Positions 37,715-46,796 of a DNA stretch of 64,000 nucleotides are shown here, one piece after another. The notes below the pieces were generated by a model. It was not told the DNA's origin, searched no databases, and was given only the letters and a program-made list of their open reading frames with translations. The stretch's first letter is position 1. Every line of letters begins with the position of its first letter. The stretch lies in the NCBI RefSeq assembly GCF_001591365.1, contig NZ_BCUT01000001.1:2604001-2668000 (forward strand), written 5' to 3'. The stretch is from Variovorax paradoxus NBRC 15149 (lineage in GTDB: Bacteria > Pseudomonadota > Gammaproteobacteria > Burkholderiales > Burkholderiaceae_C). Made by a program: the position numbers and the translations under genes.

Positions 37715-39408
37715 ACGATATCCGCCGCACGATCCTGTGGGTGATTTTTGGTTTCTCGCTGGTGCTGCTGTGGGACCAATGGCAGGTCTTCAACGGCAAC
37801 AAGCCGACCTTCCTGCCCTCGAGCAAGCCGGCCGCCGTGGCCTCCGCTCCGGCGGGCGCCGCCGCACCCGCTGCCGGCAACGGCGTGCCCAGCGCGTCCG
37901 CCGCCACGGGCAGCGCGGGCGCCGTGCCCACGCAGGCCGCCGCGGCCGCGCCGCGCGAGCAGGTCAACGTGACCACCGACCTGTTCAAGGCGGTGATCGA
38001 CAGCGAAGGCGCCACGGTCAACTACCTCGAACTGCTCAAGTACGACGAGGCCGACCGCACCAAGCACGTCGTGCTGTTCGAGAACGCCTCGCCGGCCACC
38101 CGCTACGTGGCGCAGACCGGCCTGCTGAACCCGGTCGATTCGGGCGAGCGCTTCCCCAACCACCTGACGCCGATGGCGCCCAAGGCCGGTCCGCGCGAAA
38201 TGCCCGAAGGCCAGAACACGCTGGAAGTGAGCTTCGAAAGCGCGCCGGTCGGCGGCCTGAAATACGTCAAGACCTACGTCTTCAAGCGCGGCGACTACGC
38301 CATCGGCGTGCGCCATGAAGTCGTCAACGTGAGCGACCAGCCGCGCGATGCGCAGCTCTACATGCAGCTGCTGCGCCACGGCACCGTGGCCGCCGGCACC
38401 ATGTTCGGCACCAACACCTTCACCGGCCCGGCCGCCTACACCAACGAGAAGAAGTTCCACAAGCTCGACTTCAAGGACATTGCCAAGGGCAAGATCGAGC
38501 CGCCGCCGCCCGCCAACGACGGCTGGATCGCGATGGTGCAGCATTACTTCGCGTCGGCCTGGCTGCTCAAGGGCGACCCGGCCAGCGAACAGCTGCGCCG
38601 CGAGTTCCGCGTGAAGGACCTGGGCGACAACCTCTACACCGTCGCCATGGTGGCGACGCTGCCGAAGATCGCTCCGGGCGCCACGCAGGTCGTGAACAGC
38701 GCGCTGTTCGCCGGCCCCGAGGAAGAAAAGAAGCTCGAAGCCATCGCCCCTGGCCTGGACCTGGTCAAGGACTACGGCATCTTCGCGATCATCTCCAAGC
38801 CGCTGTACTGGCTGCTCACGCAGCTGCACGGCATCCTGGGCAACTGGGGCTGGGCCATCGTGGCGCTGGTGGTGCTGCTGAAGGCGGCCTTCTACTGGCT
38901 CAATGCCAAGGCCTACGCAAGCATGGCCAAGATGAAGGCCATCAACCCCAAGATCATGGAAATGCGCGAGCGGCTGAAGGACAAGCCGCAGGAAATGCAG
39001 CAGGAAATGATGCGGATCTACAAGACCGAGAAGGTCAATCCGATGGGCGGCTGCTTCCCGATCGTGATCCAGATCCCGGTGTTCATCGCGCTCTATTGGG
39101 TGCTGCTGTCGTCGGTCGAAATGCGCCACGCGCCGTGGATCGGCTGGATCACCGACCTGTCGGCACCGGACCCCTGGTACATCCTGCCGGTCGTGATGAC
39201 GCTCACCTCGCTGTTCCAGACCTGGCTCAACCCGACGCCGCCCGATCCGATGCAGGCCAAGCTGATGTGGATCATGCCGCTCGCGTTCAGCGTGATGTTC
39301 ATCTTCTTCCCGGCCGGCCTGGTGCTGTACTGGATCACCAACAACGTGCTGTCGATCGCGCAGCAGTGGTTCATCAACAAGCGGCTGGGCGTGCTGGGCA
39401 CCAAGTAG
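37711..39408 (+). CDS. yidC: Membrane protein insertase YidC
   Basis: A 565-residue Gram-negative-type YidC that inserts and folds inner-membrane proteins with or without SecYEG. It has an N-terminal helix (TILWVIFGFSLVLLWDQWQVF), an Ala/Pro-rich linker, a large periplasmic P1 domain (about 60-340), and the five-helix core beginning LLTQLHGILGNWGWAIVALVVLLKAAFYWLNAKAYASMAKMK, ending in WFINKRLGVLGTK. The linker at residues 35-85 is unusually rich in Ala. Confidence 0.97.
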   Translation: MNDIRRTILWVIFGFSLVLLWDQWQVFNGNKPTFLPSSKPAAVASAPAGAAAPAAGNGVPSASAATGSAGAVPTQAAAAAPREQVNVTTDLFKAVIDSEGATVNYLELLKYDEADRTKHVVLFENASPATRYVAQTGLLNPVDSGERFPNHLTPMAPKAGPREMPEGQNTLEVSFESAPVGGLKYVKTYVFKRGDYAIGVRHEVVNVSDQPRDAQLYMQLLRHGTVAAGTMFGTNTFTGPAAYTNEKKFHKLDFKDIAKGKIEPPPPANDGWIAMVQHYFASAWLLKGDPASEQLRREFRVKDLGDNLYTVAMVATLPKIAPGATQVVNSALFAGPEEEKKLEAIAPGLDLVKDYGIFAIISKPLYWLLTQLHGILGNWGWAIVALVVLLKAAFYWLNAKAYASMAKMKAINPKIMEMRERLKDKPQEMQQEMMRIYKTEKVNPMGGCFPIVIQIPVFIALYWVLLSSVEMRHAPWIGWITDLSAPDPWYILPVVMTLTSLFQTWLNPTPPDPMQAKLMWIMPLAFSVMFIFFPAGLVLYWITNNVLSIAQQWFINKRLGVLGTK

Positions 39409-39435
39409 CCCGCCCGCGCTCCGAACCATCCCCGA

Positions 39436-39459
39436 AGGGCCGCGTCAGCGGCCCTTTTT
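39436..39459 (+). terminator. Terminator between yidC and mnmE
   Basis: AGGGCCGC, loop GTCA, GCGGCCCT then TTTTT: a compact intrinsic terminator after yidC. It ends only 18 bases before the mnmE start, so any read-through or mnmE promoter must be close. Confidence 0.85.
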
Positions 39460-39477
39460 GCTGAAAGAATCCGCACC

Positions 39478-40896
39478 ATGCTCGCCCGCACCACCGATCC
39501 CATCGTCGCCATCGCCACCGCCTCGGGGCGCGGGGCGGTCGGCATCGTGCGGGTGTCTGGCGCCCGGCTCGCGCCGCTGGTCGACGCGCTCTGCGGCCGG
39601 CCGCTGAAGCCGCGCGAAGCCACCTACCTTCCCTTTCGCGATGCGGCCGGCGAGCCGGTCGACCACGGCCTGGCCATCCACTTTCCCTCGCCCCATTCGT
39701 TCACGGGCGAAGACGTGCTCGAACTGCAGGCCCATGGCGGAACGGTCGTGCTGCAGCTGCTGCTGGCGCGCTGCCTCGAAGCCGCCGCCGAGGCCGATCC
39801 GGTCACCGGCCGGCCGCGCCTGCCGGGCCTGCGCGTGGCCGAGCCGGGCGAGTTCAGCCAGCGCGCCTTTCTCAACGGCAAGATCGACCTCGCCCAGGCC
39901 GAAGCCATTGCCGACCTGATCGACGCCAGCACCGAGGCAGCCGCGCGCAGCGCCGGGCGTTCGCTGTCGGGTGCCTTCTCGCGCGAGATCCACGCGCTGC
40001 GCGATGCGCTGATCCACCTGCGCATGCTGGTGGAGGCGACGCTCGACTTTCCGGAAGAGGAAATCGACTTTCTCCAGAAGGCCGATGCGACGGGGCAGCT
40101 GGCGAAGCTGCAGGCGCAGCTGGCGGCAGTTCAGCAGCGCGCCAAACAAGGTGCGCTGCTGCGCGAAGGCATCAAGGTGGTCATTGCGGGCCAGCCCAAT
40201 GCGGGCAAGAGTTCGCTGCTCAATGCGCTGGCCGGCGCCGAGCTGGCCATCGTGAGCGCGGTGGCGGGCACGACGCGCGACGTGGTGTCCGAGACCATCC
40301 AGATCCACGGCGTGCCGCTGCACGTGGTGGACACGGCCGGCCTGCGCGAAAGCAGCGACGAGGTCGAACAGATCGGCGTGGCCCGCGCCTGGGGCCAGAT
40401 CGAGGGCGCCGATGCCGTGCTGTTCCTGCACGACCTGACGCGTGCCGGCCAGCCCGAGTACGCCGCCGCCGACGCCGAGATCCTGCGCGTGCTGCAACAC
40501 AAGCTGCCCGCGAGCGTGCCGGTGCTCGATGTCTGGAACAAGCAGGACGCCGCGCCAATGCCGGAGACGGCGGGTGCGGCCCAACAAGGCATCGCCCTGT
40601 CCGCCAAGACCGGCCTCGGCATCGAGGCGCTGCGCGAACAGCTGCTGGCCATGGCCGGCTGGCAGGCCGTGCCCGAGGGCGTCTACCTGGCGCGGGCGCG
40701 CCATGTGCAGGCGCTGGGCCAGGTGGAAACGCACCTGGCGCTGGCCGCGAGCCATCTGGCGGCGCAGGCACAACTGCTCGACCTGCTGGCCGAGGAGCTT
40801 CGCCTTGCGCAGAACGCACTGAACGAAATCACCGGCGAATTCGGCGCCGACGACCTGCTGGGCGTCATCTTTTCTCGCTTCTGTATCGGCAAATAG
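39478..40896 (+). CDS. mnmE: tRNA modification GTPase MnmE
   Basis: A 472-residue GTPase that, with MnmG, installs the cmnm5 group on wobble U34 of some tRNAs. It has the tetrahydrofolate-binding N-domain ([24 protein letters not shown]), a helical domain, and an inserted Ras-like G domain with [17 protein letters not shown] and NKQD. The C-terminus ends FCIGK, with the required Cys. The MnmG partner is not in this window. Confidence 0.97.
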   Translation: MLARTTDPIVAIATASGRGAVGIVRVSGARLAPLVDALCGRPLKPREATYLPFRDAAGEPVDHGLAIHFPSPHSFTGEDVLELQAHGGTVVLQLLLARCLEAAAEADPVTGRPRLPGLRVAEPGEFSQRAFLNGKIDLAQAEAIADLIDASTEAAARSAGRSLSGAFSREIHALRDALIHLRMLVEATLDFPEEEIDFLQKADATGQLAKLQAQLAAVQQRAKQGALLREGIKVVIAGQPNAGKSSLLNALAGAELAIVSAVAGTTRDVVSETIQIHGVPLHVVDTAGLRESSDEVEQIGVARAWGQIEGADAVLFLHDLTRAGQPEYAAADAEILRVLQHKLPASVPVLDVWNKQDAAPMPETAGAAQQGIALSAKTGLGIEALREQLLAMAGWQAVPEGVYLARARHVQALGQVETHLALAASHLAAQAQLLDLLAEELRLAQNALNEITGEFGADDLLGVIFSRFCIGK

Positions 40897-40986
40897 CGAC
40901 AGCTCGTCCGAAAAACGTAAAGAGTTGTAGCCGAAAACCGCGCCCTTCGCGGATACTCCGGCACAGATGCGGGGGTTGAGAAAAGC

Positions 40987-41451
40987 ATGTCCATCCAGAA
41001 CCTGAGCCGCGCAATCGCGGACAACAACAGCAGCAGCGACGCCTTCGCGTTGACGCTCAACGTACAGCAGTGGGAAACGCTGGCGGGCTACCTGCAGCCC
41101 ATCGACACCGGCGTGGGGGACGTTCTCATCGAGCAGGGCACGCACGACCGGTCGGTGTACTTCCTCGAGAGCGGCGCCATCAGCGTGCACCGCGTGAGCA
41201 GCAAGGAACAGATGAAGCTGGCCGTGCTCATGCCCGGATCGGTGGTGGGCGAAGGCTCCTTCTTCTCGCGCCAGCCGCACTCCGCCAACGTGGTGGTCAC
41301 CGGCGCGGGCCGCGTGTGGCGCCTCACGGCAATCCGTTTCGCGGAAATGTCGAACCGGCAGCCCAACCTGGCCCTGGAGATTGCCATGGGGCTCGGCGCG
41401 GTGATCGCCAAGCGCATGGCACACCGCTCCAAGCGCGTTGCGGTGACCTGA
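40987..41451 (+). CDS. Cyclic nucleotide-binding domain protein without DNA-binding domain
   Basis: A 154-residue CRP-like beta-roll (VGDVLIEQGTHDRSVYFLESGAISVHRVSSKEQMKLAVLMPGSVVGEGSFFSRQPHSANVVV). The phosphate-binding cassette region is GEGSFFSRQPHSA, close to the GELALL-R-A type. It stops about 40 residues after the roll; there is no helix-turn-helix. It could be a regulatory subunit or a degenerate regulator. The partner is not evident from neighbours. Confidence 0.7.
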   Translation: MSIQNLSRAIADNNSSSDAFALTLNVQQWETLAGYLQPIDTGVGDVLIEQGTHDRSVYFLESGAISVHRVSSKEQMKLAVLMPGSVVGEGSFFSRQPHSANVVVTGAGRVWRLTAIRFAEMSNRQPNLALEIAMGLGAVIAKRMAHRSKRVAVT

Positions 41452-41546
41452 GCACCGGCCTGCCGCTTCGCGCCTCGAATTCGGCCCTCGACGGCTCTTC
41501 GCCGCCAGTTTTTTCTGAAATCGTTTTTCCCTAGAAGTCCGTCGTC

Positions 41547-42515
41547 ATGGCCTTGATCTGTCCGGTGTGCAGCGCGGAGAACCGCGCCGGCGCCAATTTC
41601 TGCCGCGGCTGCGGCGGCAAGCTGGCCCCTGCGGCACCCGCGCCGATGGCGCCGCCTCCGCCGCCCGGCAGCAGATCGGAGCGCGAGTGGGCCGCCACGG
41701 CGCCCGCGCAACTGCGTGCGCCCACCATTCCGGGCGGGCTGTTCGAAGCCGGTGCCTACGCGGCTTCCGCGGCCTCTTCCGCGAGCGCGAGCCTGCCGGA
41801 CGAGGACAAGACTGTCATCGTTGCGCCGGGGTCTTCCGGGCGGCTGCCTTCGCGGCCGCGGGAGGGCCGTGCGAGGAAGAAATCTTCTTCTGCTTCTTCT
41901 TCCGGGAGCAGGACGCGGCGGTCTTCCGGCGCCGAGGCGCAAAAGAAGCCTTCGCGCTCCCGCGGCATGTGGCTGTGGGGGGCGCTGCTGGCGGTGGGCC
42001 TGCTCATGATCGCCGCCGGCTGGTACGGCTACGGGACCGGCAAGCCGTCCGAAGAGACGCCGGCTGCTGCTGCAGCAGCGCCTGCCGCGCCGCCCGCGCC
42101 ACCTGTCCCGTTGCCCGAGCCGGCCGCTGCGGCGCTGCCGGAACCTCCAGCCGCCGAAGCGCCGGTCGCGGAGACGGCCGCACCAGCTGCGGCAAGCGAC
42201 ACGCCGGCGGCAGCCAATAACAAGCCGCCAGCCGCCACCGCCAAGTCCCGCAAGCCGGCACCGGCGGCACCCTTGCAGGCCGGCGCGATGGCCGATCCCG
42301 CACCGGCTCCCGCCGCCGCGCCGCCTGCATCGCCGGCCGCGCCAGCGCCCACCGATCCCCAGGCCCTCTGCGGCGACCGGAACTTCATCGCGAAGGCCCA
42401 GTGCATGGCCGCGCAGTGCCTCAAGCCCGAATACAAGCCGCATGCGCAGTGCGAAGCCGTGCGCCGGCAGCAGCGCATCGAGGAAGAAAAGCGCAACCCC
42501 ACCCTGGTGAACTGA
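41547..42515 (+). CDS. Zinc-ribbon membrane protein of unknown function
   Basis: A 322-residue protein. The N-terminal zinc ribbon CPVCSAENRAGANFCRGCG has four cysteines, followed by a proline/serine-rich stretch with charged (RARKKSSSASSS) residues, one membrane helix (MWLWGALLAVGLLMIAAGWYGYG), and an Ala/Pro-rich periplasmic linker. The last 50 residues have three cysteines (ALCGDRNFIAKAQCMAAQCLKPEYKPHAQCEAV), suggesting a small disulfide or haem-free motif. It may be a membrane sensor or assembly factor; no family name is possible. Confidence 0.6.
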   Translation: MALICPVCSAENRAGANFCRGCGGKLAPAAPAPMAPPPPPGSRSEREWAATAPAQLRAPTIPGGLFEAGAYAASAASSASASLPDEDKTVIVAPGSSGRLPSRPREGRARKKSSSASSSGSRTRRSSGAEAQKKPSRSRGMWLWGALLAVGLLMIAAGWYGYGTGKPSEETPAAAAAAPAAPPAPPVPLPEPAAAALPEPPAAEAPVAETAAPAAASDTPAAANNKPPAATAKSRKPAPAAPLQAGAMADPAPAPAAAPPASPAAPAPTDPQALCGDRNFIAKAQCMAAQCLKPEYKPHAQCEAVRRQQRIEEEKRNPTLVN

Positions 42516-42537
42516 GCGCGCGCTGCGGCGCAGAGGC

Positions 42538-44523
42538 TCAGCCCTTCTGCAGCCGCTCGATGGCCACGGCCAGGGCGGCGGGCTTGCCGCACAGCACGAG
42601 CGTGTCGCCATCGGTCAGCACCGTGTCGTCGGTGAACACCTGGTTCTGGCCGTCGTGGCGGCGCAGGCTGGCGACGCGCACGCCCAGGCTGTCGAGTGCC
42701 AGCCGCGCCAGGGTCTGGCCGACGGCGCGGGCGCCGGGCGTGAGCGTGAAGGTGTTGAGCCGCTCGTGGTCGAGCTCGTCGGCGTTGTCGTCGTCCGCGC
42801 CGTGGAAGTAGCCGCGCAGCAGGTTGTAGCGCGCATCGCGCTGGTCCTGCACCACGCGGATCACGCGCCGCATCGGCACGCCGACCAGCGCCAGCGCATG
42901 GCTCGCGAGCATCAGCGAGCCCTCGATGGCCTCGGGCACCACCTCGGTCGCGCCGGCGGCCTGCAGCTTCTCGAGGTCGAGGTCGTCCTGCGTGCGCACG
43001 ATCACCGGCACCTGCGGCGCGTGGGAGCGGATGTTGGCCAGCACCTTCATGGCACCCGGCACATCGAGATAGGTCACGACCACGGCGCTGGCGCGCGCCA
43101 GGCCGGCCGCCATCAGCGCCTGCAGCCGGGCCGCGTCGCCGAACACCACCGAATCGCCCGCCGCTGCGGCCTGGCGCACACGGTCGGGGTCGAGGTCCAG
43201 CGCCATGTAGGGAATGCCTTCGCGCTCCAGGATGCGCGCCAGGTTCTGGCCGCAGCGCCCGTAGCCGCAGATGATCACGTGCTTGGCGGTATTGATGGTC
43301 TTGCGCGCGATCGTGGTCATCTGCAGCGATTGCTGGAGCCAGTCGCTCGCCACCAGCTTGCGCACGATGGCGTTGGTGTACATCACGATGAAGGGCGTGG
43401 CGAGCATCGACAGCACCATCGACGCCAGCACCGGGTTGGCCAGCCACGGCGGCAGCAGGCTGCGCTCCTGCGCCAGCGCCAGCAGCACAAAGCCGAATTC
43501 GCCGGCCTGCGCCAGGTAGAGGCCGGTGCGCAGCGACACGCCCGCGGTGGCGCCCAGCACCCGCGCCAGCAGCGTCACCAGCGCCAGCTTGAACGCCAGC
43601 GGCAGCAGCAGCAGCACGGCCACCAGCGCCCAGCGCTGCACCACGATGTGCCAGTCGAGCGACATGCCCACCGTGATGAAGAACAGGCCCAGCAGCACGT
43701 CGTGGAACGGACGGATGTCGGTTTCGACCTGGTGCTTGTATTCGGTCTCCGACACCAGCATGCCGGCGATGAAGGCGCCCAGCGCCAGGCTCAGGCCGGC
43801 CAGTTCGGTGAGCCAGGCCAGGCCGAGCGTGACCAGCAGCACGTTCAGGATGAAGAGCTCCTCGCTGCGCCGCCGCGCAACGAGCGTGAGCCACCAGCGC
43901 ATGATGCGCGGGCCGCCATAGAGCAGCACGCCGATCAGCAGCGTGGCCTTCACGAGCGCCAGGCCGATCGCCTTGGCCAGCGCCTCGGGCGGCGCGCCCA
44001 GCGCGGGAATCAGCACCAGCAGCGGCACCACCGCCAGGTCCTGGAACAGCAGCACGCCCATCACGCGCTTGCCGTGTTCGCTCTCGAGCTCGAGCCGCTC
44101 GGCCATCAGCTTGACCACGATCGCGGTGCTGCTCATCGTGAGGGCGCCCGACAGCGCCAGCGCCGTCTGCCACCCGAGCCGCCAGGCCGGAGGGAGCTGC
44201 GAGGCGATGGCGAGCGCCCCGGCGGTGGCAATGGCCATGGTCAGCAGCACCTGCAGCAGGCCCAGGCCGAACACGTGCTTGCGCATGGCGCGCAGCTTGG
44301 GCAGGCTGAATTCGAGCCCGATCACGAACATCAGGAACACCACGCCGAATTCGCCGAGATGGCGGATGGCTTCGGAGTTCTGCGCCAATGCCAGCGCATG
44401 CGGCCCGATCAGCACGCCGGCCGACAGATAGCCCAGCATCGGCGGCAGTTTCAGCGAGCGGCAGACCACCACGCCGAGCACTGCGGCCAGCAAATACATC
44501 AGCGTGAGATCGAACGAGGACAT
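42538..44523 (-). CDS. KefB/KefC-type K+/H+ antiporter with RCK domain
   Basis: A 661-residue CPA2 antiporter. An N-terminal transport domain of about 12-13 helices (FDLTLMYLLAAVLGVVVCRSLKLPPMLGYLSAGVLIGPHALAL ... ) is followed by a TrkA-N Rossmann domain (HVIICGYGRCGQNLARILE) that binds NAD(H) or glutathione, and a TrkA-C domain at the end (HDGQNQVFTDDTVLTDGDTLVLCG). Such proteins export K+ in response to electrophiles or pH. It lies alone between the zinc-ribbon gene and kdsD, transcribed against them. Confidence 0.9.
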   Translation of the reverse strand: MSSFDLTLMYLLAAVLGVVVCRSLKLPPMLGYLSAGVLIGPHALALAQNSEAIRHLGEFGVVFLMFVIGLEFSLPKLRAMRKHVFGLGLLQVLLTMAIATAGALAIASQLPPAWRLGWQTALALSGALTMSSTAIVVKLMAERLELESEHGKRVMGVLLFQDLAVVPLLVLIPALGAPPEALAKAIGLALVKATLLIGVLLYGGPRIMRWWLTLVARRRSEELFILNVLLVTLGLAWLTELAGLSLALGAFIAGMLVSETEYKHQVETDIRPFHDVLLGLFFITVGMSLDWHIVVQRWALVAVLLLLPLAFKLALVTLLARVLGATAGVSLRTGLYLAQAGEFGFVLLALAQERSLLPPWLANPVLASMVLSMLATPFIVMYTNAIVRKLVASDWLQQSLQMTTIARKTINTAKHVIICGYGRCGQNLARILEREGIPYMALDLDPDRVRQAAAAGDSVVFGDAARLQALMAAGLARASAVVVTYLDVPGAMKVLANIRSHAPQVPVIVRTQDDLDLEKLQAAGATEVVPEAIEGSLMLASHALALVGVPMRRVIRVVQDQRDARYNLLRGYFHGADDDNADELDHERLNTFTLTPGARAVGQTLARLALDSLGVRVASLRRHDGQNQVFTDDTVLTDGDTLVLCGKPAALAVAIERLQKG

Positions 44524-44610
44524 TGCCGGATGCTAGAGCAATGTCCATGCCCCGAACGTGCGGCTTGCATCGAGCGGCGGCGCGCGCCGGCCGGCCCGTA
44601 AAATCCGCCG

Positions 44611-45609
44611 ATGAGTTCAGCTCCCCTGCCCCCCGTGGTCGACGCCGACGCAATCCTGGCGCGGGCGCGCGCCACCTTCGACATCGAGTCCGATGCCGTG
44701 ATCGGCCTGAAGTCGCGCGTGGGTCCGAGCTTCGTCGAGGCCGTGCGCAAGATCCTGGACGTGCGCGGCCGCGTGGTCGTCATGGGCATGGGCAAGAGCG
44801 GCCACGTCGGCCGCAAGATCGCGGCGACCCTGGCCTCCACCGGCACGCCGGCCATGTTCGTCCACCCGGCCGAAGCGAGCCACGGCGATCTCGGCATGAT
44901 CAAGCCGGTCGACCTGGTGCTGGCCATCTCCAACAGCGGCGAGGTCGACGAGCTCACCGTGATCCTGCCGGTGGTCAAGCGCCAGGGCGTGCCCCTCATC
45001 GCGATGACCGGCCGCACCGATTCCACCCTCGCGCGCCACGCCGACATCGTGATCGACGCCGGCGTGGCCAAGGAGGCCTGCCCGCTCAACCTCGCCCCCA
45101 CCGCAAGCACCACCGCCCAGATGGCGATGGGCGATGCGCTGGCAGTGGCGCTGCTCGACGCGCGCGGCTTCGGCTCCGAGGACTTCGCGCGCTCGCACCC
45201 CGGCGGTGCGCTCGGCCGCAAGCTGCTCACGCATGTGAGCGACGTGATGCGCTCGGGCGACGAGGTGCCGCGCGTGGCGCCCACTGCAACGCTCAGCGAG
45301 CTGATGCGCGAGATGAGCTCCAAGGGCCTGGGCGCCACCGCCGTGGTCGACGCGCAAGGCCGCGCCATCGGCATCTTCACCGACGGCGACCTGCGCCGCC
45401 AGGTCGAGACCGGCGGCGACCTGCGCGGCCTCACCGCCGCCGACGTGATGCACCCCGGCCCGCGCACGCTGCGCGCCGAGGCGCTGGCGGTCGAGGCGGC
45501 CGAGCTGATGGAAGAACACCGCATCACCAGCGTGCTCATCGTCGACCCCGAGGGGCTCCTGATCGGCGCGCTCAGCATCAACGACCTGATGCGCGCGAAG
45601 GTCATCTGA
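44611..45609 (+). CDS. kdsD: D-arabinose-5-phosphate isomerase
   Basis: A 332-residue KpsF/GutQ family enzyme that turns ribulose 5-phosphate into arabinose 5-phosphate for Kdo synthesis. The SIS domain has GMGKSGHVGRKIAATLASTG, HGDLGMI and SNSGEVDEL; two CBS domains follow (MRSGDEVPRV ... MHPGPRTLRAEALAVEAAELMEEHRITSVLIVDPEGLLIGALSINDLMRAKVI). First gene of a Kdo/LPS operon with kdsC and lptC. Confidence 0.95.
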   Translation: MSSAPLPPVVDADAILARARATFDIESDAVIGLKSRVGPSFVEAVRKILDVRGRVVVMGMGKSGHVGRKIAATLASTGTPAMFVHPAEASHGDLGMIKPVDLVLAISNSGEVDELTVILPVVKRQGVPLIAMTGRTDSTLARHADIVIDAGVAKEACPLNLAPTASTTAQMAMGDALAVALLDARGFGSEDFARSHPGGALGRKLLTHVSDVMRSGDEVPRVAPTATLSELMREMSSKGLGATAVVDAQGRAIGIFTDGDLRRQVETGGDLRGLTAADVMHPGPRTLRAEALAVEAAELMEEHRITSVLIVDPEGLLIGALSINDLMRAKVI

Positions 45610-46157
45610 TGCCGATCGACTTCCAGGCCGAGACCTTGCTCGCCGCGCAGGACGTGCGCGTCGCGTTCTTCGACATCGACGGCGTGCTGACCGACGGCGG
45701 CGTGTATTTCACCGAGCATGGCGAAACCCTCAAGCGCTTCAGCATCCTGGACGGCTACGGCCTCAAGCTGCTGCGCCTGGCGGGCATCACGCCGGCGGTG
45801 ATCACCGGGCGCGACTCCAAGCCGCTGCGCGTGCGGCTCGAAGCGCTGGGCATCCAGCACGTGCGCTACGGCACCGAAGACAAGCTGCCCGCGGCCCAGG
45901 CCATGCTCGAGGAGCTCGGTTTCAGCTGGCTGCAGGCCGCGGCCATCGGCGACGACTGGCCCGACCTGCCCGTGCTGGCGCGCGCCGGCTTTGCGGCCGC
46001 GCCCGCCAATGCGCATGCCGAAGTGCGCCAGGCGGTCAACTACGTCACGCGCGCACGCGGCGGAGAAGGCGCGGCGCGCGAGTTCTGCGATCTGCTGCTG
46101 ACGGCCTGCGGCCAGTACCGCCGCCTGCTCGACGCCGCCCGGGGTCCGAGGCAATGA
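45609..46157 (+). CDS. kdsC: Kdo-8-phosphate phosphatase KdsC
   Basis: A 182-residue HAD hydrolase that dephosphorylates Kdo-8-P. It has the signature DxDGVLTDG (AFFDIDGVLTDGGVYF), the second motif TGRDSKPLR and the acidic motif GDDWPDLPVL. It overlaps kdsD by one base (TGATG) and lptC by four. Confidence 0.95.
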   Translation: MPIDFQAETLLAAQDVRVAFFDIDGVLTDGGVYFTEHGETLKRFSILDGYGLKLLRLAGITPAVITGRDSKPLRVRLEALGIQHVRYGTEDKLPAAQAMLEELGFSWLQAAAIGDDWPDLPVLARAGFAAAPANAHAEVRQAVNYVTRARGGEGAAREFCDLLLTACGQYRRLLDAARGPRQ

Positions 46158-46789
46158 AGCGTGCCTGGAACCTGCTGCGCGACGTGCTCGACCGCGCCAC
46201 CATCTATCTGCCCATCATTCTCACGGCAGCGGTTGCGCTCGGCACCTACTGGCTGGTGCGCAACGCGCCCAAGCTGCTCGCACCCACCGCCAAGGCCGCG
46301 CCCACGCACGAGCCCGACTATTTCATGCGCGGCTTCGTGATCAAGAACTTCCTGCCCAACGGCGACCTGCGCAGCGAACTCCACGGCAAGGAAGGCCGGC
46401 ACTACCCCGACACCGACACCGTCGAGGTCGACGACGTGCGCATGCGCTCCGTTTCGCCGCAGGGCTACACCACGCACGCGACGGCCAATCGCGGCATCTC
46501 GAACTCCGACGGCAGCGAGATCCAGCTCTTCGGCAACGCCATCGTCATCCGCGACCCGGTGGTGGGGCCCAGCGGCAAGTCCACGCCGCGCCTGGAGTTC
46601 CGCGGCGATTTCCTGCACGCCTTCCTCGATACCGAACGCGTGACCTCGAACAAGCCGGTCACGCTCATCCGCGGCAGCGACCAGTTCACCGCCGACCACC
46701 TCGACTACGACAACCTGAGCGGCGTCGCCAACCTGACCGGCCGCGTGCGCGGCGTGCTGATTCCCTCGGCGGCCGGCAAGCCGCGCTGA
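46154..46789 (+). CDS. lptC: LPS export ABC transporter periplasmic protein LptC
   Basis: A 211-residue bitopic protein bridging the LptBFG complex to LptA. A single N-terminal helix (IYLPIILTAAVALGTYWLVR) is followed by a periplasmic beta-jellyroll (YFMRGFVIKNFLPNGDLRSELHGKEGRHYPDTDTVEVDDVRMRS ... TSNKPVTLIRGSDQFTADHLDYDNLSGVANLTGRVRG). It overlaps kdsC. The usual next genes lptA and lptB are replaced here by an SDR gene. Confidence 0.93.
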   Translation: MKRAWNLLRDVLDRATIYLPIILTAAVALGTYWLVRNAPKLLAPTAKAAPTHEPDYFMRGFVIKNFLPNGDLRSELHGKEGRHYPDTDTVEVDDVRMRSVSPQGYTTHATANRGISNSDGSEIQLFGNAIVIRDPVVGPSGKSTPRLEFRGDFLHAFLDTERVTSNKPVTLIRGSDQFTADHLDYDNLSGVANLTGRVRGVLIPSAAGKPR

Positions 46790-46796
46790 ACTGCGC

